Assembly: GCA_029287275.1 (NCBI GenBank)
Contig: JARFRL010000255.1
Span: 1 to 18,352 of the forward strand
Direction: 5' to 3'
From: Pontiella desulfatans
Lineage (GTDB): Bacteria; Verrucomicrobiota; Kiritimatiellia; Kiritimatiellales; Pontiellaceae
DNA: 18,352 nt
Translations under genes and position numbers: made by a program
In this document: positions 1 through 5,543 of the stretch, in pieces
How the letters are laid out: each line of letters starts with the position of its first letter
Position numbering within the stretch: the stretch's first letter is position 1
Notes under the pieces: generated by a model
What the model saw: only the letters and a program-made list of their open reading frames with translations
Databases searched by the model: none
Told to the model about the DNA's origin: nothing

Positions 1-76
1 GCGAAAAAGAACATGCTAAATCTTTTTTGAACATTTCCCGGGGGATCGAGTCTACCCTTACGCAACAACTCCCCAA

Positions 77-95
77 CTGGTGTTTACGACACCAG
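77..95 (+). other. Short hairpin upstream of terminator
   Basis: A perfect 7-bp inverted repeat (CTGGTGT / ACACCAG) with a 5-nt loop lies a few bases before the terminator at 98-138. It could be the 3' part of an untranslated RNA or of the 3' UTR of a gene off the left edge. I could not match it to tmRNA, SRP RNA, RNase P RNA or 6S RNA by eye. Confidence 0.4.
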
Positions 96-97
96 GG

Positions 98-138
98 CGG
101 CGCGCGGTTTTTCCCCTTTCCGCGCGCCGTTTTTTTTT
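98..138 (+). terminator. Strong rho-independent terminator
   Basis: A perfect 10-bp GC-rich stem (98-107 with 120-129), a 12-nt pyrimidine loop and an unbroken run of nine T (130-138) form a textbook intrinsic terminator on the + strand. It ends transcription of something to the left of the window. An in-frame stop at 28-30 could be the end of that gene, but too little of it is present to tell. The alkyltransferase-like gene at 242 therefore needs its own promoter downstream of here, and I do not see a convincing one. Confidence 0.85.
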
Positions 139-241
139 GCCTCCGCCGAGCTTCGCGCCCGCGGTCCGAGAAAATTTCGTGTTTAAACCAGACGGTCCTC
201 GCGCAAAAGCCGGTTTTTGCATACGTTCGCCACGAATCAAC

Positions 242-562
242 ATGCGAACGTTCAGCCAAGAGATCATCGAAATCATTCGGGAGATTCCCGCCGGCAAGGT
301 CTGCTCCTATGGCGCCATCGCGGCGCGGGCCGGAAATCCGCGCGCGGCGCGACAGGTGGTCCGCGTCTTGCGCGCCTGCTCCGAGACCGAGGGGCTGCCG
401 TGGTGGCGCGTCGTCAACGCGCGCGGAACCATTTCGCTCAAGCCCGGCCAAGGCTTCGAGGAGCAGCGCGACCGACTGCGGGCCGAAGGCGTGATGTTCG
501 ACGCGGCGGGTCGGATCGATCTCGCGGAACACCGCTGGCAACCGGATTGGATGGAAGAATGA
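242..562 (+). CDS. Alkyltransferase-like (ATL) protein, MGMT DNA-binding fold without active cysteine
   Basis: This 106-residue protein has the C-terminal helix-turn-helix fold of O6-alkylguanine-DNA alkyltransferases. The recognition region reads S22-Y23-G24, then R34-A-A-R37-Q-V, with R37 at the arginine-finger position. The alkyl-acceptor motif PCHR is replaced by P53-W54-W55-R56, so it cannot take up alkyl groups. Known ATL proteins bind O6-alkylguanine lesions and hand them to nucleotide excision repair; that role is inferred here. ATLs usually keep the His (PWHR), so the second Trp is unusual. The reading frame is open upstream to about position 80, but family alignment favours the ATG at 242. 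No clear Shine-Dalgarno is present. Its stop overlaps the next start as ATGA (559-562), so the two are probably co-translated. Confidence 0.88.
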   Translation: MRTFSQEIIEIIREIPAGKVCSYGAIAARAGNPRAARQVVRVLRACSETEGLPWWRVVNARGTISLKPGQGFEEQRDRLRAEGVMFDAAGRIDLAEHRWQPDWMEE

Positions 563-2151
563 ATCAACAAAAGCTGCGTCAACTGACGAGAAACTCCGCG
601 TTTCTATGGAAGAGTTCGGGGGTGTTGGCGGCGCTGCTCATCGTGGTGGGCGCGGGGCTCAGCTTCCTGAATGCCGGCCGGATGGACACGTATGAGCGCG
701 TGCTCTCGACGCCGCGGCAAATCGACGAGTTTCATGACCAGCTCGAGGGCGTCCGCAACGTGGGCGTCGCGCCGGAAGCGCTCGCGCTCGCGCTGCGCGA
801 AAGTCTCGAGAGCGCCGCGGCGTTCCATGAAAAGTTGCTGGACGTCTCCTATTTGCTCTACTACTTCGCGCCGGAAAAACCGCTGGATCTTCCACGGGTC
901 GAGGGCCTGTCCACGAATCAGTGGGCGATCGCGAAAGCGCTCGTCGCCGCGTGCGCCGAGCCGGACGACGAAGCCGCGCCGCGACCGCTGGAAAACCTCG
1001 CGGCCGGTGACGCCGCGCCGATCGACGCCAACTTCGCGCTGGCGCTGGCCTGGGAAAACCGCGACGACGATCCCGCGTCGATCACGGCGCTGAATCGGGA
1101 GATCGATCTGCACGACAGCCGGCACGCGCGCCAGCGCCTGGTGGACGCGTACCTGGATCTGAAGAAGTACGCCGCGCTCGAGGCGCTCGCCGCCGACCCG
1201 GACTACGAGGAGTTCATCACGCCTTACGTGCTGCGCGACATCGCGCTGGATCGGATGGATTGGCCGATGCTTCTGAAAACGCATTTCCCCGCGATGTACG
1301 AGGGGACCGATCCGGCCATGGTGCTGCTCGCGGCGTTGTCCGGGCTGGTCTGGGCGGTTGTTTTGATTCGCTTCAACGGATCGGCGCGCGGCGTCGGGTG
1401 GTTCGTGGTTCCCGCGCTGGCGCTCGGCGCGCTTTCGGCGCACGCGACGTTGTTGGTCGTTTTTTGGCTCGAACATCAAGTCGGATTCGGTTTTGGCGAG
1501 AACCTCGTTCAGCAACTCATCTACTGCCTGGGTATCGGCTTGCGCGAGGAAGGGCTGAAGCTGCTGTTCTTCGTTCCGCTGATCCCGTTGCTGGCGCGCC
1601 GCGCCGATCTGGAAATCCTGACGGTCGCGGGGTTGGTCGGGCTCGGCTTCGCGCTCGAGGAGAACATCAACTATTTCGAGGCCTCGGCCGGCCTCAGCGC
1701 GGTGGCGCGTTTCGCGACCGCCAACTTCCTGCACGTCGCGCTAACGGCCATGTGCGGCCTCACGCTCACGCGGGCGTTCGTTCATCGCGGCGAGGACGTT
1801 CAACACGCCGCGGTCACCTTCACGCTCGCCGTCGCGGTCCATGGACTCTACGACGCGTTTCTGATGGTCTGGGTCCTGGCGGATTATTCCTGGCTCACCT
1901 ACACCGTCTTCGTGCTGATGGGCTATCAATATTTCGGCTGGCTCCGCCACTTGCGCGAGGAGTGGAAAGATCCCTTCAGCGTCACCGCGGTCTTCACCTA
2001 CGGCGTCATTCTCGTGACCGGATTCTCCTTCGCGCTGCACGCTTGGAACGCGGGCCCGTTCATCGCTTTTCAGGCCGTCGTCGGGGAGGTCATCGGCGTC
2101 GCGATCATTTTAATTCTCTTTTATCGGGAAATCCCCGAAACGCTGGATTAA
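559..2151 (+). CDS. PrsW-family intramembrane metalloprotease with long N-terminal extension
   Basis: This 530-residue protein has one N-terminal membrane segment (about residues 14-34), a roughly 200-residue soluble helical region, and about eight membrane segments from residue 254 onward. The membrane part carries the PrsW (peptidase M82, CPBP-like) signature: E330-E331-G-L-K334, E367-E368-N-I-N, H392 and H428-G-L-Y-D432, the presumed metal ligands and catalytic glutamates. In Bacillus subtilis PrsW cleaves the anti-sigma factor RsiW; many relatives have unknown targets. No sigma or anti-sigma gene is visible here. The acidic N-terminal region is not part of the B. subtilis enzyme and looks like helical-repeat (TPR-like) sequence, so it may select substrate. 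The start is set by the 4-nt ATGA overlap with the ATL gene. Confidence 0.85.
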   Translation: MNQQKLRQLTRNSAFLWKSSGVLAALLIVVGAGLSFLNAGRMDTYERVLSTPRQIDEFHDQLEGVRNVGVAPEALALALRESLESAAAFHEKLLDVSYLLYYFAPEKPLDLPRVEGLSTNQWAIAKALVAACAEPDDEAAPRPLENLAAGDAAPIDANFALALAWENRDDDPASITALNREIDLHDSRHARQRLVDAYLDLKKYAALEALAADPDYEEFITPYVLRDIALDRMDWPMLLKTHFPAMYEGTDPAMVLLAALSGLVWAVVLIRFNGSARGVGWFVVPALALGALSAHATLLVVFWLEHQVGFGFGENLVQQLIYCLGIGLREEGLKLLFFVPLIPLLARRADLEILTVAGLVGLGFALEENINYFEASAGLSAVARFATANFLHVALTAMCGLTLTRAFVHRGEDVQHAAVTFTLAVAVHGLYDAFLMVWVLADYSWLTYTVFVLMGYQYFGWLRHLREEWKDPFSVTAVFTYGVILVTGFSFALHAWNAGPFIAFQAVVGEVIGVAIILILFYREIPETLD

Positions 2152-2164
2152 CTCCTTCCCTGAT

Positions 2165-2171
2165 GGGGAGG
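2165..2171 (+). promoter_or_regulatory. Shine-Dalgarno that decides the start of the next gene
   Basis: GGGGAGG lies 5 nt before the ATG at 2177. A GTG at 2171 is also in frame but overlaps this site, so the ATG is the better start. Confidence 0.7.
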
Positions 2172-2176
2172 TGGCC

Positions 2177-3280
2177 ATGGAGATCAAAATCTTCGAGCAC
2201 GCGCGCCGCGTGGATCCGGAGCGCTGGCGCCGGCTGAACCCGACGCCGCGCCAAACCCGTGCCTGGTTCGTCGCCAGCGAGAACTATTTCTCTTCGACGA
2301 CGCATCTATACGTCACCGCGTGGGAACAAGGCGCCCTGCGCGCCGTGTTGCCGTTATACGATGAATTCGACCCCGCCTATTTCAACGTCACCGAATGCTA
2401 CGATCCGATGATCCGCCGCGTGCTGACGAAATTCCGTTTTCTCTGCGTCGGTTCGCGGTTGGGATTCGAGGCCGGCGTCATCGGCGATCCTCGCGCCGCG
2501 TCCGAGCTGCTCGCCGCGGCCGTGGCGCTCGCGCGTGACCGAAAAGCGGACTTTCTGGCGGCGAACTTCTGCCGCGCGCCGTTGCCCGGTTGGCGGCCGC
2601 ATGGCCTCGGCCACGTGTTCGACGCGCATGTGTTGACCACGGTTGGCCGCTCCCACGCCGATTTTCTCGCCTCGTTCAACGCCAAGAAGCGGCATCTCTT
2701 GCGGGACGAGGCGTCGCGGTCGACCCCGCTGTTTCAAGCCCCCTTGCTCGGCAACGAGGATCGCTTTCTCACGTTGCGCTCCCTCTCGTGCGAGCGGAAC
2801 GGGAGCCATAACCTGCTGAACGCGGCGTTTTTCACGCGGCTCGCGGAGGCGTTCGGGGAGGACCTGACGCTCATCGCCGCGGGCGATGAAGCCGAGTGGA
2901 CGGGCGCCTGCCTTCTGCTGGCCTCGGAGAACGAATACTGCGCGCAGAGCATCGGCGTGCTGAAACGCGACCACACCTATTTCAACCTGTTGGTTCACGA
3001 ACCGCTGCGGCGCGCGTACGCCACCGGCCGCCAGCGCGTCGATCTCGGCGCCGCGTGCGAGGAGGCGAAACGCCGCCGCGGCGCCACGGCCGTTCCGTTG
3101 TCGGCCTATCTCCGCCCCGTGAGCGAGCGCTGCGCGTTGTTGGTCCGAGGCGCGAAGCCCATCGCGCGCTTCTCCCGCGGCGTCAAAAAGATCTGCGCCG
3201 CCTGCGCCGCGCTGGGCGATCATCATTTTTCGACGGAACCGGAGGCCGGTGTTGAACATCACGACACACGCAAGCGTTGA
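2177..3280 (+). CDS. GNAT-fold (BioF2/FemAB-like) acyltransferase, specificity unknown
   Basis: This 367-residue protein resembles the two-lobed GNAT-superfamily proteins of the BioF2-like acetyltransferase type. It has an N-terminal lobe, then F167-N-A-K-K-R172-H-L-L-R176, matching the F-S/N-x-K-x-R-x-x-L-R motif typical of that family. A second lobe follows (about 180-300) with alternating strands and the segment CLLLASENEYCAQSIGVL. Relatives transfer aminoacyl or acyl groups to peptidoglycan, exopolysaccharide or lipids; the substrate cannot be read from sequence. It lies 25 nt after the PrsW gene and is probably in the same transcript. The C-terminal tail, with VRGAKPIARFSRGVKK, recurs in degraded form just downstream at 3249-3353. 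Confidence 0.65.
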   Translation: MEIKIFEHARRVDPERWRRLNPTPRQTRAWFVASENYFSSTTHLYVTAWEQGALRAVLPLYDEFDPAYFNVTECYDPMIRRVLTKFRFLCVGSRLGFEAGVIGDPRAASELLAAAVALARDRKADFLAANFCRAPLPGWRPHGLGHVFDAHVLTTVGRSHADFLASFNAKKRHLLRDEASRSTPLFQAPLLGNEDRFLTLRSLSCERNGSHNLLNAAFFTRLAEAFGEDLTLIAAGDEAEWTGACLLLASENEYCAQSIGVLKRDHTYFNLLVHEPLRRAYATGRQRVDLGAACEEAKRRRGATAVPLSAYLRPVSERCALLVRGAKPIARFSRGVKKICAACAALGDHHFSTEPEAGVEHHDTRKR

Positions 3281-3353
3281 CGTGCTCGCCGTACGCGGTG
3301 TTCAGCCGCTCGCTCGGTTCGCGGACCGCGTCAAAAGACGGCTGGGCGGTTGA
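3249..3353 (+). pseudogene. Possible remnant of a duplicated acyltransferase C-terminus
   Basis: A 34-codon open stretch in another frame (GTG at 3249, TGA at 3351-3353) overlaps the end of the acyltransferase gene. It encodes VRGVQPLARFADRVKRRL, which lines up without gaps with VRGAKPIARFSRGVKKIC at the end of the upstream protein. About half of those residues are identical and most others are conservative. It may be what is left of a tandem duplicate. It could also be chance similarity in Arg/Ala-rich GC-rich DNA, or a mark of a frameshift near the end of the intact gene. Confidence 0.35.
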
Positions 3354-3377
3354 TTTTCCGGAATATCGCCGATGGAG

Positions 3378-3406
3378 TTGACTTGCCCGCGGCGTATGGC
3401 TTATTC
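3378..3406 (+). promoter_or_regulatory. Sigma-70-type promoter for mqo
   Basis: The -35 box TTGACT (3378-3383) and the -10 box TTATTC (3401-3406) are separated by 17 bp. Transcription would start near 3413, giving a short leader to the ATG at 3445. It would leave the in-frame ATG at 3415 almost leaderless, which supports the later start for mqo. Confidence 0.5.
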
Positions 3407-3444
3407 ATAAACCCATGAAAAGCGATCATCTTTCCGGAGGCCTG

Positions 3445-4899
3445 ATGGAAAATCCCGACGTCACGCTGATTGGCGCGGGGATCATGAGCGCGACGCTCGG
3501 CATCATGCTGCGTCGGCTGAACCCCGAACTCTCGATCCAGATCATCGAGGCGCTGCCCGGCGTCGCCCGCGAAAGCTCCAACGCCTGGAACAACGCCGGC
3601 ACCGGACACGCCGCCCTCTGCGAGCTCAACTACACGCCTCAGGCCGCGGACGGATCCGTCGAAATCGCGAAAGCCGCGGCGATCAACGAGCAATACGAGA
3701 CCACCAAGCATTTCTGGGCTCATCTCGTCGAACGCGGCGTCATCACCGATCCCGCGGCGTTCATCAGCCCGTGTCCGCACATGAGTTTCGTCTGGGGCGC
3801 GGCGAACCGCGATTTTCTGGCGAAGCGCCACGCCGCCATGACCAAGAGCCATCTGTTCCAATCCATGGAATTCAGCACCGAGCACGCGAAGATCGGCGAA
3901 TGGGCGCCACTGCTGCTCGACGACCGTTCGCCGGACGAAACGCTCGCCGCGACCCGCGTTGAGGGGGGAACGGACGTGAACTACGGCGAGCTCACCAAGC
4001 AACTGATCGCGCATCTCGTTAAGCTCGATAACGTGGCGCTCGCGCTCGACACCAAGGTCACGAATCTTTCGCGCGACGGCGCCGGCTGGAAGCTTCGGCT
4101 CGACGGCGGAAAAACCATCCGTTCGGGCTTCGTCTTCATCGGCGCGGGCGGCGCCGCGTTGCCGCTGTTGCAGCAGTCGGGGATTCCCGAGGGCAAGGGC
4201 TTCGGCGGGTTTCCCGTGAGCGGTCAGTTTCTTATTTGCGGCAACCCGGCCATCATCGACCGCCACGCCGCGAAGGTGTACGGCAAGGCCTCCGTCGGCG
4301 CGCCGCCGATGTCCGTGCCGCACCTCGACACGCGGGTCATCAGCGGGCATCGGTCGTTGCTGTTCGGGCCCTACGCGGGGTTCTCGCCCAAATATCTCAA
4401 AAGCGGCTCCAACTTCGACCTCTTCAAATCGGTTAAACCCGACAACCTCGGGCCCATGCTCGCCGCGGGGAAAGACAACATGCCGTTAACCAAGTATCTC
4501 GTCAACGAATGCCGCAAGAGCCACGACGACCGCTGCGACGCGCTGCGCGGGTTTTTCCGCGAGGCCGAGAACCAGGACTGGAAGCTGATCAACGCGGGGC
4601 AGCGCGTGCAGATCATCAAGCGCGATCCGAAGAAGACCGGCGTGTTGCGGTTCGGCACCGAGGTCGTCGCCGCGTCCGACGGCTCGCTCGCGACCGTGCT
4701 CGGCGCGTCGCCCGGCGCCTCCACCGCGGTCTCCATCATTCTAAACGTGCTGGAAAAAAGCTTCGCGAAAGAGATGGCGTCGGCCGAATGGAAAACCCGG
4801 CTCGCGGAGATGGTTCCGGCGTACGGCCTCGACCTTAAAACCGACGCGGCCGCGCACGCCGAACTCGGCGCCAACGCCGCCGCCGCGCTCGGCCTCTGA
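3445..4899 (+). CDS. mqo: Malate:quinone oxidoreductase
   Basis: This FAD-dependent, membrane-associated enzyme oxidises malate to oxaloacetate and passes electrons to quinone, replacing or complementing NAD-linked malate dehydrogenase in the TCA cycle. The 484-residue length suits the family (about 490-550). The N-terminal FAD Rossmann motif G10-A-G12-I-M-S15 is followed by E-A-L-P-G-V-A-R-E-S-S-N-A-W-N-N-A-G-T-G-H, characteristic of Mqo. Also typical are the central GAGGAALPLLQQSGIPEG stretch, the FGPYAGFSPK segment and the C-terminal GASPGASTAVSI motif. GGAGG at 3436-3440 lies 4 nt before the chosen ATG; an in-frame ATG at 3415 lacks a ribosome site. It has its own promoter and stands alone. 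Confidence 0.95.
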   Translation: MENPDVTLIGAGIMSATLGIMLRRLNPELSIQIIEALPGVARESSNAWNNAGTGHAALCELNYTPQAADGSVEIAKAAAINEQYETTKHFWAHLVERGVITDPAAFISPCPHMSFVWGAANRDFLAKRHAAMTKSHLFQSMEFSTEHAKIGEWAPLLLDDRSPDETLAATRVEGGTDVNYGELTKQLIAHLVKLDNVALALDTKVTNLSRDGAGWKLRLDGGKTIRSGFVFIGAGGAALPLLQQSGIPEGKGFGGFPVSGQFLICGNPAIIDRHAAKVYGKASVGAPPMSVPHLDTRVISGHRSLLFGPYAGFSPKYLKSGSNFDLFKSVKPDNLGPMLAAGKDNMPLTKYLVNECRKSHDDRCDALRGFFREAENQDWKLINAGQRVQIIKRDPKKTGVLRFGTEVVAASDGSLATVLGASPGASTAVSIILNVLEKSFAKEMASAEWKTRLAEMVPAYGLDLKTDAAAHAELGANAAAALGL

Positions 4900-4990
4900 G
4901 CGGTTCGTCGCGAAAAAGGCTCGCCCGGGCCGCGTGTTCGGCGTAGATGTTCGGCCACGGTTGGAGGAGAGTTCAACTCGGGAAAGAAAA

Positions 4991-5272
4991 ATGCTGAATC
5001 AAATCATGGAAACCCTCACGCCGCGGCGAATGATGACCGTGGGCAATCTCGCGCTTCATTTCGACGTGGAGCCCGAAGTCCTTCACCCGCGGCTTCAAGA
5101 GCTCGCGTGCGACGGCCGCGTGCGCTACGCCCAGTCGCGGTGCAGCGGGGAGTGTTCGACCTGCTCGACCTGCTCCTCGTCCGGTTCCGGCGAGCCCGTC
5201 GCCGAGCCCGAACCCGCCGTTGATCCCACCGCGATCGTGATCTCGCTGGAGATTCGGCCGTCGGACGATTAG
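4991..5272 (+). CDS. FeoC-like winged-helix protein with four-cysteine cluster
   Basis: This 93-residue protein has an N-terminal winged-helix segment (about residues 3-48) like the FeoC-like transcriptional regulators. A cysteine cluster follows: C51-x3-C55-x2-C58-x2-C61. In FeoC such cysteines bind an iron-sulfur cluster and the protein works with the ferrous iron transporter FeoB. No feoA or feoB is present here, so an iron- or redox-sensing role is only inferred. The C-terminal 30 residues are Pro/Glu/Asp-rich and probably disordered. The start at 4991 has only a weak GGAAAG upstream; a better GGAGGAGA (4963-4970) is too far away, and ATG 5006 is an alternative. Its TAG stop at 5270-5272 overlaps the presumed ancestral stop of the convergent oligopeptidase gene. 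Confidence 0.65.
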   Translation: MLNQIMETLTPRRMMTVGNLALHFDVEPEVLHPRLQELACDGRVRYAQSRCSGECSTCSTCSSSGSGEPVAEPEPAVDPTAIVISLEIRPSDD

Positions 5273-5274
5273 TT

Positions 5275-5414
5275 CTTCAGCATCTTGACCGGCTCGCCGC
5301 GCTCGCGTCGGGTAGGGCGGGGTGTCCTCACCCCGCCGCGCGGAGGAGCGGCCTACGCGGACGGGCCTCGCGCGCGAACGGACGACTGGGGACAGTCGTC
5401 CCTACCGATATCTA
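5275..5414 (-). repeat. Outer repeat unit: palindromic element A plus duplicated gene end
   Basis: This is the outer of two tandem units (140 bp). It consists of a copy of the last codons of the prolyl oligopeptidase gene (minus strand TCAAGATGCTGAAG, at 5275-5288) plus a 96-bp element at 5311-5406. The element ends in the inverted repeat GGTAGGG / CCCTACC. It contains two perfect 9-bp hairpins with 4-nt loops: GGCGGGGTG/CACCCCGCC at 5316-5337 and GGACGACTG/CAGTCGTCC at 5380-5401. It has no coding capacity, so it looks like a non-autonomous (REP/MITE-like) repeat. Confidence 0.8.
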
Positions 5415-5543
5415 CTTCAGCATCTTGAGCGCCCGCTTCGGGTAGGGCGGGGTGTCCCCACCCCGCCGCGCGGAGGAGCGGCCTATGCGGCCGGGCCTCG
5501 CGCGCGAACGGACGACTGGGGACAGTCGTCCCTACCGATTTTA
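5415..5543 (-). repeat. Inner repeat unit: palindromic element B plus duplicated gene end
   Basis: This is the second tandem unit (129 bp), with the element at 5441-5536, also 96 bp. It differs from copy A at only a few positions (for example TCCC for TCCT in one loop, and GCGGCC for GCGGAC in the centre). It is preceded by a second copy of the gene-end sequence at 5415-5429 and is followed by the true end of the gene at 5541-5558. It is about 11 bp shorter than the outer unit because the flank before the gene-end copy is shorter. Confidence 0.8.

Noticed and set aside
604..1734. Long open frame on the minus strand opposite the PrsW gene
   Set aside because: It is Arg/Gln-rich with no domain and arises from the GC-rich codon use of the real gene on the other strand.
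3331..4350. Long minus-strand open frame opposite mqo
   Set aside because: It is a mirror of a well-identified mqo; its composition is low-complexity Arg/Ala/Gly.
5275..5543. CRISPR array
   Set aside because: There are only two units, they are 96 bp with internal hairpins, and there are no unique spacers of uniform length and no cas genes.
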